A stretch of 64,000 nt of DNA from Nymphaea colorata (GCF_008831285.2 NC_045143.1:9991503-10055502), one strand, 5' to 3'; positions 14,062 through 27,924 are shown, counted from the stretch's first letter. Numbers and translations are program-made. Notes: generated by a model not told the origin, from the letters alone.

Positions 14062-15457
14062 TTTGATCTGAGCTGAGGTCCTGTTTGTTGCACTCGTAAG
14101 ATTGCTTTGGCTCGATCACCGGGTGGTGGATGTCTGGCTGCCTATGATATTTTAGAGATTCCGAGTTTATGGAAGCCAGAGTGATGGGAAATCAGACGGG
14201 GATAGAACATGTGTATAAACAATGGAGTACAAGGAAAAGTTCTCGGTAATTAGGATTGTTCATAGCTGACCACTTGTTTTTTTTCTTCTTCTTCTTCTTA
14301 TCCGATGTTGACATATGGCCATTGAAGTTGCTGCTCTTCATGATAAACACGGTTTCAGTTATTTCATTGTTTGATCCATGAAATGCAGCCATTTCGCCCA
14401 AATATGTGCATGGACTTACATCTTCGAGCAGCCACAGTAGGTACCACAAATTATGCATGCATGAACTACTGGTTGTGGATGCAAGAGCTGCAGAAAATCT
14501 TCACCCGTTAAGGGAAACCATCATCCCTTTCATGGATTGTTAAAGGGAAATTTGCAAGCCTATGATTGGTCAATTCTTGGGGTCCCTTTATCTGCTAGCT
14601 CTGCGCAGCCGTGTCGTCGCAGCAAGGATGCCCACTTGCAATGTTCTGCCACAGGCAAATGGGCTTATATTCATGTGTCTGGGGGATTGCGAACTTCTAT
14701 TTTGATAAGTTACATGTTAACACAGTTCGTACTAGTGATTGTGATCGGATGCAAGACCATAATGAAACCTTCTTTTTCATTGCAGACCATAATGAAACCT
14801 TCAACAACTGGTTGTTGTCTTCTCTCACGGCTTTCGAAGCATGACAAATCCTGAAATCAATGGTTTTCTTGTGCACTTTTCAAAAGCAGAATGAAGAAAG
14901 GCTGCCCGGAAATGATCCCAGGCCCAAGGCATAAAGATCTTATGTAGAATGTTACCAAAGTAAAGTTTGGAAAAAATTGGTACCAAGTCCAAAAGAACAT
15001 ACTGATGGCACAAAATTGTACAGCAGGCAGCAGGCTGCAAGCAACACAAGCCACAGGACCCAATTTCTACAGGCATCTTAAACTGCATCGACTTCAGAAA
15101 AGTCCCCCACCTATTCTAGAGAACCATTTGTTCTGCCTTTCAACTTGGGAGGTGTCAGAAGTTACATGCAGATGCTCACAAAAAAAGAAACAAAGTTACG
15201 GTGACCATTCAAAATTACATTAGATTCTTAAAAAGGAAAAGCAAAGAAAAAACTCATTCTAGATTGTGAGTCCTTCAAATGGCATTTAGTACGATCATAT
15301 GTGCCAAAGTCCCTACTTGTTCAACATGGCTGAGGCTCCCTAGAGATGTTTTTCATAATACGCGGAAGCCAAAATGGATTGAGCAAAATAAGAATAACAA
15401 TCTTAAAGCAAATTCGGCAACTAACTTCAGCATCTGATACTAACTGATCACATGCAT

Positions 15458-15524
<67 letters not shown>

Positions 15525-15763
15525 CGGAGAAAGACAGAGAGAGAGAAAGACAGAGACAGAGGCAAAGAGAGAGGAGTTAAAATCCTATGGCCATCCGGAT
15601 CTCCATTTAGTCACAACCACTCGATACATTGAAACAGGCGGTGTTGTATAAGAGGTCGAAGGATTTCTCCATCCAAACCTAAAACCTAAACCCATATGAA
15701 AAAATCCACACATTCTCTCTCCCTCTCACTCTCTCTCTACCAATATATATATATATATATATA

Positions 15764-15838
<75 letters not shown>

Positions 15839-17311
15839 TGTGTGTGAGTGAAAGAGAGAGAGAAAGAGCCGATAAAATGGAAATATATAACAAAATTTGG
15901 GGACAAGAGGTCCCCTAGGTACAAAAACAATCCGTGAATGAAACGGATTAGTGAAAGAGAGAGAGAGAGAACAGTTGTCATTGTACAGATTAGTGATCTA
16001 TCTTGTTCTTCGCTATGCAAATAGGTAGATTTGCGGTTAATTAGTTCATACATCGGTCTTCGGCTGCATTTACGCACTACGATGTATAGTCGGCCGAAAC
16101 TGAATGAAACTTTTGTGTTCCCTAAAACCAGTTCTATATATGTATTATGTAATTGGGTTCAGATTTGGCTTAAGTGATATCTGGATTCAAGTGAAACAAA
16201 TAGTGCAAGTTGATGCTTATACTAGGCCCGGACTGGGGTTGACAATTAAAGTTATAAGCAAGGATGGTATATTACAATTTGAACAAGTGACTGCAATCAG
16301 GCTTCTCTGACGTTCACATTATACTTGTAAAATAAGGGAAAAGGGAAATGTTGTCGAGTATGCGTAGAAAAGGGTTCGTCATTTACAATAAGCGGAGATG
16401 CCAATCATGGTTCGTAATCTTGTTGAAAAACCTTTTTATAATGAACTAGAAAATATTTTGACTTGAGTTGACCTGACTGAAGCAAACCGCGCACCTTTTT
16501 TGTGTACAAATTATTTTCTTTTCAATAAGAAATTAGAATGTACTATGCAGCAGTATTGTGAAAAGAAGAAACTGTGTTATATCGGCAGGCCGCTAATTCA
16601 GTGAAACGGCTAATTCTGGAACAAGTAATTAATTATAAGTAAACAGACATTATTATTATTATTTAAATTTAAATGAGAAAAAACATACAAAAGAAGTGAA
16701 AAAAATAAAATTTTTCTATATAAAAACAATACAATAGTTAATTGGTATACGAAACAACTGGTACCTGTGTACTGGTTATGAATCAAATTGATTTGCCCCT
16801 AGTTGACTTTGAATCAGCTCATTGAAGCCAACTTTTCCAATACTGCACACTTCATGTTACTCTTTGAGTTGCATCACAGGCCATAGAATTTTGTTTAGTC
16901 CATCCTTTGAAAGATTAAACCTGAAAAAAAATGTTCATTATTTTATGGTTGAAACTACGATCGAAACTTAATCTATGAAAGTTGCTTCAATTTTCAATTT
17001 TACATCAAAACCAAATCTTAAATATGATTTTTAGTATATCTAGGATGCTGCCCAAAATGGAAAAGTTCATTAGTTAGTAGCCAGACTGGTCAATATGACC
17101 CGAACCCAAATTCTCTCAGTTTCAATCGGACCCAAAATCCAAAATATGGGTCCTCTAGATCTCTATGCGAGAAAAGTTTCCGTTGGCCTTGGATAAGAAC
17201 CGCCTGTTTGATGTGGCAGTTTATCAAATCATATGCGTCTTTACTCTCTCACAGACGAGGAGACCAAGCATCACTCGCTCTGCTGGTAAAGGCAGCAGAT
17301 TCTCTGCCACC
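14062..17311. other. OXS3-like 3' region, repeats and HflX upstream flank
   Basis: I see no gene between the OXS3-like stop and the HflX start. The first few hundred bases are probably 3' UTR. Two compound microsatellites, (AT)n(AG)n at about 15461-15525 and CT-AT-GT-AG at about 15715-15870, fill the middle. The stretch before 17311 is the likely HflX promoter and leader. It contains an in-frame upstream ATG at 17165. Confidence 0.5.
17165..17311 (+). other. In-frame upstream start extending the HflX N-terminus
   Basis: An ATG at 17165 opens a frame that runs without a stop into the HflX exon 1 frame, adding 49 residues. Its context is weak (T at -3, C at +4), whereas the 17312 ATG has A at -3. 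If the transcript starts upstream of 17165, the longer form would carry a different N-terminus and perhaps different targeting. I prefer 17312. Confidence 0.35.
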
Positions 17312-20300
17312 ATGAGCCTTCTTCGCCTCTGGTGTGCCTCCCCGACTGCCTCATTGCCGCTTTCGGCGGGTACCCATCAACGGAAGCTCGACAGCCACCG
17401 CTTTGATCTTGTTTTCTTTCCTCCTGGAAAAACCTCCTTCCGCATCAGAACCTCCAGAAGCTTGGATTTTCCTCAGACGGTAGAGAACGAAGATAGGCAG
17501 GACGCTGGTGAGAGTCCTAAGGATGGGTTGGATGTGGAACATCGGGAAACTAATGGCGGAGTTCGTGCAGACGGTGTTGTTGGTGGGGAAGAGGCCGATT
17601 TGGCTCGTAGCAATTTGGGGACGCCTGAGAGAGCTCGGAAGAAGGTAGTGGAAGTCGACGAATCCGATAGATTCACGCTTCGAAACGGACGGGAGGTGGG
17701 ATTTTGGTTCGTTATTTTCTTCGTTTGCACCATCTGTTGTTCTCTTTGGCCTTTGTATCGTTTATTGATGGCTTGTCTTGAGCTTTCATGTGGTAATTGC
17801 CAAGAGAAGTTCGGAGAAGTTACGATTTTTTGATTGGACCGAATGCGATGAAGGTAGAGGTTGATCACTAGTGGTCCCTCTGATTTTTCTTTGTAGCGTT
17901 AAAGTTCAATTGTGAATTAAACTTTTTGGTGTCTCACTCAGTGATGTTATTTCCTTAAAAGTATGACCCGTGGTGACTGATGTACACTATTTTCTCCTGG
18001 TGATTGACATATGAGGATATGCCTTAATTTCTAAGAGAATAGGCTAAGCATCATCAATAGTTGATTAATGACTCAAATTGTGAAATGAATTTTCTTTTCT
18101 TTTTTCTTTATCAGTGAACCATATAATCGTCTAGTTCTTTTTTCTGTACCGAAGTCAGAAAGTCAGCAAATAGAATTGGAAGTCTATAAGTAATTTTTTT
18201 GGCAAATTAATCTCATAATTATTTATAATGGACCAAGTAAATCTACATGATTGATGCTTCATATAGTTTATCTTTGTTACTTTGTTTGTTTGCCAGGTTT
18301 TTGAGGAAAAAGCTTACTTGGTTGGCGTTGAACATAAAAGAGGAAAAGATGATTTATTTGTTATCGAAGAATCATTAGAGGAACTTGCTCAGCTGGCAGA
18401 CACTGCTGGATTGAGGGTAGTTGGATCTACATATCAAAAGTACGGTTTACGATATCTTAAAGCAAGAATAGATGAAGATATATCATGTCTGTGTGTAACA
18501 GAGAAGCATTTGATCACATACTTTTGATTCTGCTGTTTAATGTCTGTAGACTGTACATAATAAATCCACTTATGGCTGTGCTATTCTAATATCAAGCTAA
18601 GAGATTGTTTCTTTGTGTACTATCACTCAGTAATGGTCATGTACATCTGCATATTATTATCATCTTTCTGTGGTGGAGTTTATGTTTTATCAGCATGCGT
18701 GAACCTAATGAAAACTTGTGCTTGTTGTACTTCTGTTGCAGGCTTGGGAATCCCAACCCAAGAACATACATAGGATCTGGCAAGGTTGCAGAAATCCGAA
18801 CTGCAATTCATGCTCTGGACGTTGAGACCGTAATTTTTGATGACGAGCTATCACCAGGGTAATGATCATGTAACATGGACAGTGTACAAGATTAATCAAT
18901 AGGTGGTCTTTCATCTTGTGTTTCTCAAATCATTGTTGAGTTGAGTGATATCATACTTGTCATAGAAGAATGTGAATGGCTGATTCTTCTGCTCCAATAT
19001 GGATAGTACGAATTTGTTTCTCTATATCAATTTGTTTATGGAAAATAAACTCGGTTCTTACTTCTCAGTAGGCATCTACTAGAAACAAATAAGATCTCAG
19101 ACTGGGAGCCGACGTATTGAAGAAGACATGAAAATGCCTAATCTAGACTCTAGAGAAGCACCATTAGATCAAAACTCATCATAGGCTTTGGGTTTCTTCG
19201 AAACCAAGTTTCAAATGGCCTTAAATGGATATCATGAAGCCAGGTGTACACTGTACCCAGTTGGAAAACTTGAGGACAGGAGATGCAGTTGGTCTAACTT
19301 AGAGTAATCCCTTGTCTATGCTGCAAAGATATTTTGATTCACTCCAATGTTGTCTGGTAGTCTTGGTAGGAAACTATGCTAGAATAGCATGTCTGACACC
19401 ATTTTATTGCAGCCCATGTGACATAAAGTGTGTAATGTATGGCTTGCAAAGATTAAACTTAGGTTACTTCTTTTAGAACGCTCCTCGAGATATAGGGAAA
19501 TAACTGCCTATAAAGTTAAGTTTTTTGGGATTGCCATAGGATTTATAAGATTCCTTTATGTTAATCTTATGCTATACTATGTGTGAAAGTTTCTCAGCGC
19601 AAACTCTATGCACAATTTCATTTCTGGCATTAATTTTGCTGAAACTTACAGACAACTTCGCAACCTTGAAAAGGCCTTTGGAGGAGATGTACGAGTTTGT
19701 GACCGCACAGCCCTTATTTTGGACATTTTTGATCAGCGTGCTGCAACTCGTGAAGCATCTTTGCAGGCAATTGCTTTAACTGTACCATGCCTAAAATTTG
19801 AATTATCTATCAAAAATTGGGTCTTCTAAGGTGTTTCACTGAGGAACCTATGGGGAGTTTTTGATTGTCATTTCTCACTACACCAACAAAGTAGATGTCA
19901 GTAGGTTCCCAAGTGCTTGACTGTTAAAATGCCATGGACATATGAGACCTGTTATGGAATGAAGGTTTAAAGGTTTTTTAAATTGAAATGCGAAAATGGC
20001 TATTAGAATGCTTTATGCTTGTCTATTAAAATGCCAAAATGACTAGGTTATGTAAACATGAATTTTCATTGAAACTAAGATGGTCTCATGCATCATCAAG
20101 TTGTCTTCACATTCTATGTAGAATAAAAAATTCAAAAAATGATCCTTGAGAAATAGAACAGTAGTTCATTATTGTTCTTCCTACCCTTTCATGTTTATCT
20201 AAATGGAATAACAGTCTCCTATTTATGTCTTCGATATTGATGCTTTTTTTTTTATGGGAGTCTTTTTACTTTTAATAAATGGTTTTCCATGGTGTACACT

Positions 20301-23300
20301 TCCATCTTTTTTCCAAGGGCTTGAAATTAAGGTTTTGTCTTTTAATGATGAAGCTGAAACATTTATTTGGGAATAGTAATGAAGTACTGATATTTAGTTC
20401 CTGCTGAGTAACCACTTGATTTCTGATGGCTGATGGGATTACTGAGATGGTCAATAGGCCTCTTGTAAAATATGTGTTTTGTGTCTTAAATGTGATGGAT
20501 ACTTAAACCGGAAACTTGAAATCACATGGAGCACTTTTCACCTGCTAGGTTTCATTGGCTCAAATGGAATATCAATTACCACGGCTAACAAGAATGTGGA
20601 CGCACCTTGAACGACAAGCTGGAGGGCAAGTGAAGGGAATGGGAGAGAAGCAGATAGAAGTGGACAAGCGTATCTTGCGAACTCAAGTAAGTGGCTTTTT
20701 TTTGTCTATTTGAAGATGCTGGCTGCCTACATTTTGTGCTGGATTTTCCTATTTACCAAATAATTTTACTGCATTAAGTCAATCAAAATGTTGGGGATGT
20801 ACTTCAAATAAACCTTGGAAAACTTAAGCCAGATTATGGAATGCAGGAATGGGGAGGGTCGGAGGCCTAGGATGTAGAGGATTGTAGTGTGAATGATTCA
20901 GCTTATTCAAATTTTCTGTTATTCTTGGACTTTGCATTACCTATTTTGTCTTGGCAATGGTTAGCAAGTACAGTGAATAAGTTTGTGACTCGCCCAAGTT
21001 GACCTGGACTGAACCCTATTAAGAAAAAAAAAAAAAGACTAATACTGCTTTCTCAGGACCAAACTTCGCCTAGCCAGCCAAGACATATAGCTTTCAAAAT
21101 TTTTTTCTGTAAATTATATCATTATGTTTTATATTGTTAGCTTTTGATGTGTAGTATACTGTTATATTTTATGCATATAGGTTAAATGCACGTGGTTTGT
21201 TCTATGCATAATTGTTCTTTTTGTATGGTAAAACATGTACATGTTAATTTTCAAGTTTTCTCACTATAGAACTCTACAATTGTCATTTATTCTAGTAAAC
21301 TAAATACAAAACAATGTTACGAATGTCAACAGGTCAGGTATACAGTTACCTCACCCGTCTGAGAAAATAAGGATCCAATTAATAATCAGTTCCTGGTTTC
21401 TTTTACAGTTTTCTCTCCAACTTTGAATCTGAGTAGGAGAACCCAACAACATCATGACCCATTTACTCTTTTTTACCTGTAAAACTGGTTACCTTAAGCT
21501 AATTGGAGCAGGCTTGGTTTAAAGAATTCAAATTCAACTGTGGATGTGTTTAGGTCAGACCTGATTAAGTCAGACTTGAGGAAGCCTGTGTAGAACCAAA
21601 TCCAACCCCTTCACATCCCTAGACACACAGAGTTACTTGAGTTGATTGTAGCAGATCTGATATCTTGACCTGAGGTTGCAGACCAAGGCCTGCAGTGCTT
21701 CAAATGCTGAATTGATTATCGAGAACTATATTAAGATAGTTTCTTCAGTGCAATAAGTATAGTTTCTTCAGTGCAATAAGTGTACTTCTAGGATCCTATT
21801 CATATGGTGGATGGAGTAACAGGCTTTCTTAAAAAGCAAAGGAGGGAAGAGAGCCACTTTTGATATCAATTGTGAACAAAAGTTCAGAACTTCACTTGTG
21901 GATGAGTGTTCTTAAAGTTCCCAAGACCCTTTTAGGATTGAAAGATAATTTTAGCCTATGTCATAGATTTTGTTGGAATTTTGAATAGTTTCTTTGAGGA
22001 GAAACCACAAAATAATTTGAGCATTAGTATCTAATAATCATAAAGACTTTGTGAACAAGAAGCAAACTCAAATCACCTAATTCTTGATTTATATGGTTTA
22101 GGAATAATGCAGTTAGTGGTAGGCAAGTCTGATTGTTTTTTACAATGGAGAAAAGTTAAAATTGATGATGCCAAACTAGCAGAAAGATCCACAAGATTGC
22201 ATATCTAATTCCTGATTCTAACTGATATTTCTTGCAACTATTGCTTGGAATGATTCAATTCTAGGCTTCTTCAAAGCTCTCTTCATCTTTTTCCATGCAG
22301 TTCAGGGTATAATCGTGAAGGATAGTATTATTTTCTGTTGCTTCCTTTTCTTCTCAATATATAAATACTGCTGATATCAACTTTATTTGATTTTGGCAAC
22401 TACACCTACGTAGAAATATGTTCACCTTGTGGCATGCTCAGTTTTGTGTTTTGTCAGATAGGTGTTCTGAGGAAGGAGTTGGAATCTGTTAGACAGCATA
22501 GAAAGCAATACCGAAATCGACGTTTGTCTGTACCTGTACCTGTGGTTTCTCTTGTAAGTGCAAGCAAACTGGTCTTGTCACTCGATTTATGTACCCTTCT
22601 TCAATTTTGAACTCTTCTCCATTTATTTCTTCTGAATTGACTTCTCAGGTGGGTTATACAAATGCTGGGAAAAGTACACTTTTAAACAGACTATGTGGGT
22701 CAGATGTTCTTGCAGAAGATCGCTTGTTTGCAACATTGGATCCAACTACAAGAAGGGTGAAGGTTTGCCAGCTTCTTTTGCCTAACCTTTCTTTTGAAAG
22801 CTTCATTCGTTTCCATTTTCTTTCTCTCTTATTTTCTTCTTATTTTTTGCAAATGGATAAGCTGGGATTAGTATCTAATCTGAGGCCCCTCCTTATTAGG
22901 TCTGGCCACATTGCTTTCTATCAACAACACCATGATATTTTGGGTATTCATTATTGAAAGGTCCCGAAAATGAATTTTGTGATGTGCAGAAGCCTCTGGT
23001 TTCCATTGAACAACAGTTCACCCTCTTGCTTGCAAATAGTGGTTAGTTTATGTTTCAGGCTTCATGGATGTGCTAGGATGTCTTATCTACCAGAAACACA
23101 TGAAGGAACTGGCAAGCTTGAACATAGCAAGGATGGTGATATAGGGGCCAGAATGGGTGTCCTAAGATTTTGGGATGTACTTAGTGGCATATGGCTTGGG
23201 ATGGCTTTATTCTTGTTCTGCTTCATCCTTCTTTTTCTCATAACAGGATCCCTGTTGATAAACCTGATATGTGATAAAATTTTCTATTTGTCTATTTTTT

Positions 23301-25629
23301 GCAGATGGGAAATGGGAGAGACTTCCTTTTAACGGACACTGTTGGATTTATCCAGAAACTGCCAACTACTCTTGTAAGCTATTTCTGACTATGGTTTCCC
23401 CTATTCTCTCCTCTTTTTGATTTCCCTTATTCTATCCTTTTTGTTGACAATTTTGTTTATTATTCTCGTCAGTGTGTGTGCTTTCTCATACTCTATTGGA
23501 TAATGAACGTGCTGTCTTTTCTTGTCGTCATATACAAACGAGAAATATATTGATATAAATATTTACGTGTACATGCTGATCTAGGTTGCAGCTTTCCGGG
23601 CAACACTCGAAGAAATCTCAGAATCCTCACTGCTGGTGCATGTTGTGGACATAAGGTATAGTTTCTTCTTAATCTTTTCTATGTTTGGGGTCCATACGTT
23701 TCTTCTTTTTCATTCACTATCTTAGCTGGTTAACTTATTATCTCTGCAAAATGAAGCCCAGCCACCCCCTTGCACAGCAGCAAACAGATGCAGTTAGCCA
23801 GATACTGAAAGAATTAGATGTGACCTCCATTCCCAAGCTAACGGTCTGGAACAAGGCATGTATATGTTAGTGGAATTTTTAAATTTATTTTGATTTTTGC
23901 TTGCTTCTGGATAAGGGGATTTTTTTTTTTTGCATATATAAGTTGACACCTTTGTCCACCGACCTGGCATTTTTTGTTTTTGAGAGATGTATATTATTCG
24001 TTGGTGCTACGAAAAACAGTGAAATTTAGTAGAATTACTAGAAAATTAGAAATAATGGGATTTGTGGCTCTTGTTTCAGTTTTAAGCCACATTCTCATCC
24101 AGCTGACTAATCCTCCAGACTCAGTAAGCTTAGAGAGGAAAAAAAAGGCTGTGAGACCCAAGATTCCACCCACGCTCCTGCTCTGAAGAGTCCAAATAAG
24201 TCAGTCAATATAAAGCTTTGATGGGAGCACATCCAAGCCTAGTGTTTGGACTAAAAGTTGACACCGAAGAAGTGAAAACCAGAGGAAGGAAATATGTCGG
24301 TTCCAATCAAAGCCATGCTGGTATCTGACTAATATTCTCAATGCCTCATGGAAGAGTTTATTTTTTTCCCATTTTTTCAGGTTGATATGGTGAACGATCA
24401 TGAAGAAATTAAGCTACAAGCAGCTGAGAGTGGTGATGTTATATGCATATCAGCTCTGACGGGTGAGGGACTGCAGGAGTTCTGTGATGCAATTCAAACA
24501 AAATTGAAGGTAAGGTTGCAGTCTCTGAGAAGCTTCTTTTCTTTTGTGTCAATTGATATGTAGAGGCTGCTTCTCTATTTGGGTTAAGCAGATGATATGA
24601 AACTAACACGTTTGATGTTTAAGGACTCAATGGTATGGATAGAAGCACTTGTACCTTATGACAAAGGGGAGCTTCTCAATACTATACATGAAGTTGGAAT
24701 GGTGGAGAAAATGGTAAGTGTGTCGCTCCAGTAAATACTGGGGATCTGTATGAATATGGCCTTTACAGAATATTAGCACTTTTGCATCTTTTTTTGTTTA
24801 ACAAATTTCGGAAAGTCAGTCAACTTATCGCGTTGCTCATCACCTTTAAATGTTGTGTAACTGGAAAGGTGTATTTAAAAGATCGATTAATCTTCCTTCA
24901 GGTAAGCAGAAACCACCCGAAGAAGGGTGGCGAAGAAGGGTGGAGTTCTCCTGACCCCAGGGGTCTAGGGCTGCTTTGGGATTTGGGTAGACCAGTAGTT
25001 CATTCATTTGTCAACTAGAGTGTCGCACTGTTACCATTTCCAATTTAGAGAAGTAACACTTATGAGAATCAAACTAATGACTGGACTCTCGCAAGTCTTG
25101 CAAGCCCGACCAGCTACGCTATGCTCCTCGGGGCAATCTGAAAGAGCATTTTTCAAGCACAGAATTTCTTGGATGTGTCAGACCTGCCAAGTTGGTTGCG
25201 CATGTTTTCCAAGTCCTACTTCTATTGTCCATTGTAAAACCTAAGCCCTTAGGTGCTTCTCCTTGACCGACCAAGAAAATCTCCCTATAGCTCGAGTCTT
25301 CTAATTAGGCACACCTTAAGTATTGAACTTCTATACCTGCTTCGACTTGGAGACTTTAAGATAGCCCTCCTGTTCAGGTTTACAGAGCCTTTTTGCATGA
25401 ATAGTTTTACTGATATGGTTGAAGGCCAGATCCAAAACTTTATTGCTCGTACAGTTTTCCTCAATAAGATCTACTGATGATGTATGCAGTGCCTCTATGT
25501 TCTTGACACCTTCCTGTTCTTTTTGTCAATGTTCAGGATTACAAGGAGGAAGGTACATTCGTTAGAGCATATGTTCCTCTTCCGCTTGCAAGATCATTAA
25601 CTCCCATGAGGCAGTTCTGTGCTTCATAA
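17312..25629 (+). CDS. HflX-type GTPase, 13 exons, predicted organelle-targeted
   Basis: Spliced protein of 550 residues. Exons: 17312-17695, 18297-18439, 18742-18858, 19652-19766, 20549-20686, 22458-22553, 22649-22762, 23305-23373, 23585-23655, 23762-23855, 24381-24509, 24624-24713, 25537-25629; every phase joins. Residues 1 to about 120 are Ser/Arg-rich and poorly conserved, as in a transit peptide. An HflX N-terminal domain follows ([12 protein letters not shown] from 129; [26 protein letters not shown]), then the ELAQxxYQLPRL-type helix at 254-266. All G motifs are intact: G1 GYTNAGKST at 333-341, G3 DTVGF at 380-384, G4 NKVD at 446-449, G5 SAL at 471-473. Bacterial HflX binds the 50S subunit and splits stalled ribosomes; plant nuclear homologues are thought to act in plastids or mitochondria. 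The start at 17312 has A at -3 and +4. Introns 4 and 10 use GC donors. An in-frame ATG at 17165 would add 49 residues. Confidence 0.9.
21736..21781. repeat. Exact 23-bp tandem duplication in HflX intron 5
   Basis: The 23-base unit (atagtttcttcagtgcaat plus aagt) occurs twice head to tail without a mismatch. This is a recent local duplication within the 1.77-kb intron 5, which otherwise shows nothing recognisable. Confidence 0.9.
24930..25134 (-). mobile_element. tRNA-derived SINE in HflX intron 12
   Basis: On the minus strand the block begins near GCCCCGAGGAGCATAGCG. It then shows an RNA polymerase III box A (TAGCGTAGCTGG at about 25110-25121) and a box B (GTTTGATTCTC at 25064-25074). The A-to-B spacing is about 35-45 bases, as in tRNA-derived SINEs. 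The body continues toward lower coordinates past a CCCTAGACCCC stretch to about 24930. The 3' limit is uncertain and I see no obvious poly(A). It lies antisense to the host gene. Confidence 0.6.
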
Positions 25630-27500
25630 ATAAATGGTGTTACCAATGGATTCGGAAGCCCTTATTTCCAGAACTAGGTTCAGATCATAGAGCAACTGTA
25701 CCTTCTGCAGGAGATGAGGTATCGGTGGCTACTGGCTGCATTGCTTGTACATAAACCGCACGGATGAGACCATAATGGAATGAAAGAAATGATTTTTTGT
25801 TGTAAATCTGCCGACTTATTTTGCTGCGTGTCAACAGGGGGAGTCCCTCCTCATGCTCTTTCACTGGCGAGCATAAAAACAAACGGTCATCCTTTCGAAG
25901 TAGCTACCATTAACCGCTTAATATTTGAGAGATTACAAATATTTGCCTGAGCTTATATGCTTCATGAATGAAAATGTTAAGATATACTTAAAAAATTTAT
26001 TTTACCCTTAAAAATATAGTTTCTTTTCAAAAATTTATAAATTGTACTTTTTAAGTTGATTTTTCGGTAATTCACATCACATTTCCGCCCCCTCCTTCGT
26101 CGTTTTCTCTTTTATGAAGGGTAAAGTGACTTTCAAATGTATTCCAAAATTCATCACTTACGAATTATGTGTTTGTGGGTTTTCTTTATAAGTGGTGATT
26201 TGTAAGGTTGGTCTTTTCTGTAAGTACATTAAATAGTTGAGCCGGATTTTGTAAATTTTTCCTTTTTATGAAAAACGTACATTTATGTAGTAAGAACCTT
26301 GTGTTGACTTAAAATTTGGAACCGTTTTCCGTGTCTTCTGATTTTCAAAATTACTGCAAGTTCTTCCTCCGGAGCCCGATTGGTTGGGACATGTCAAGTG
26401 GATGGCACTAAGAAGACTTGGAATTCTACACGGTTGTTGTCCAGCTTTCCTATAAAAAAAAAATCACACATAGGGATGAAATATGTCAGTCTTGCAGACA
26501 TGATGACGACAAGATTTAGATCTAGTGGCAGATTAGGTCCTAGCTATGCAGTTCAGTTAATTGGGTTAGAAATGTTAGACCAGACTTGTATCTTAGATGT
26601 ATCCGACATGAATAAAAGCGTTTATTAACTACTACTTGTTTGTGTTTTTCGTTTTCATTGAAAGGATATTCTTTTTAAACTTAGAGACTATAGTACGTTT
26701 CCAAGAATTGATCTTTTTTTTTAAGATTATCAAAAAAATGTTAGTATTCATATCAGATTCCGGTAATAAACCTCATGTCAAATAGTTCAGCTCAATAGAT
26801 CACTATTGTAGGGTTAGATTTAGATTGCACATATAATTGATTAAAACATGTGTAAAGATCAGGGGTTCTCAGGGTGATTTTTTTTGAAATTTTAACAAAG
26901 CCTCCACCTGCTTTCTTACTGGAATATGACCCCATGACTGCCACTTCAACAAAAAGAACAGCAGATTTAATTTGAAGAATGGCCTTCTTGGATTTTTAAT
27001 ATGCATATATTCCACACAAGGAGAAAAGAAAATGGCTACCCACTTAAATTTTCCAACAGAAATACCTGCACAAAAATATAGAAATAAAAAATATAATAAA
27101 ATAAATAAGACCCCAAATGGTTGGCAGTCTGCAGTTCCGAATCAACCCCGCTGGACGAGCTTTCCCTGAATCTATTAACAAAAAATAAAGAGCATGGATG
27201 CTGTACAAAAATACGAACAGAAACAGTCCCTGCACTTGCACATTAACAAGGTGCAGACGACCTATTCCATTCTCTTACAGAATTCAGTAGCAAGGCTGTA
27301 CATAATAATTCCATTGTAGACTTATCAGGATTACAATCAAGTAAGACAAGATTAATTTATCGTTGACACAAAAAATTACGCATGCCTTTGCTATTGCACC
27401 GACATAGAACTTTTCTCAACATCCTCCTCCATTGCCATGGACCTCCTACTGTGATCTGACCCAGTCAAAAAATGAAATTGGTACATCAAGTTTGGCAGCA
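25630..27500. other. HflX 3' region and intergenic
   Basis: The first few hundred bases are probably the HflX 3' UTR. Beyond about 26.0 kb I see AT-rich intergenic sequence with no recognisable gene. The short frame at 26380-26628 has no family signature. Confidence 0.45.
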
Positions 27501-27924
27501 CTTTTCTGCCTCTACACGTTTCATTTGATTTATCCTGTCAGCAACAGCTTAAGCAGTTCCATGAGAAGCTGATCGAACCTCCACAGCAATTTTTTGAGAT
27601 CTTTCTTGCACAATACGAGCAATGCCGATATAGCACTCTATATGGTTAAAAGGAGGCCATGGATCAGGCCTAATAGTAGTATAAAGTCATACGTATTTGA
27701 TGCCCCAACGAGCTACAAAAATAAATTGTTTAGATCTTCCCACAGGAAATCCAGCAAGCATTAGCAGCCATCAGATCACTACTGTTATGATAAGCAGCAT
27801 TTCTGTGCTTCCAGATGCTCCATATTGTCATGGGGAGGACTGATAGTCAGGATTTTTCATCCATGTCGATTTGAAAATTTGCATTTTCCAACATTGCCAT
27901 TGATGTCGTAGAGAATCTTTAATT

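Noticed and set aside
13800-14093. 97-codon minus-strand frame
   Set aside because: It is antisense to OXS3-like exon 2 and has no family signature.
15679-16077. 132-codon minus-strand frame with long Ile-Tyr run
   Set aside because: It is the translation of a TA microsatellite. The same applies to frames at 3193-3474, 44734-44973, 45334-45546 and 47885-48086.
17473-17868. 131-codon minus-strand frame
   Set aside because: It is an antisense shadow of HflX exon 1, whose plus-strand frame has clear homology.
19767-19783. GT donor (ACT|GTACCA) as the end of HflX exon 4
   Set aside because: It would insert five residues into a conserved helix, whereas CAG|GCAATT fits the GC-donor consensus and the family alignment. 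Kept only as an alternative.
25064-25134. tRNA-like box A and box B
   Set aside because: As a tRNA gene: no cloverleaf with matching acceptor stem was seen, and the sequence continues into a SINE body.
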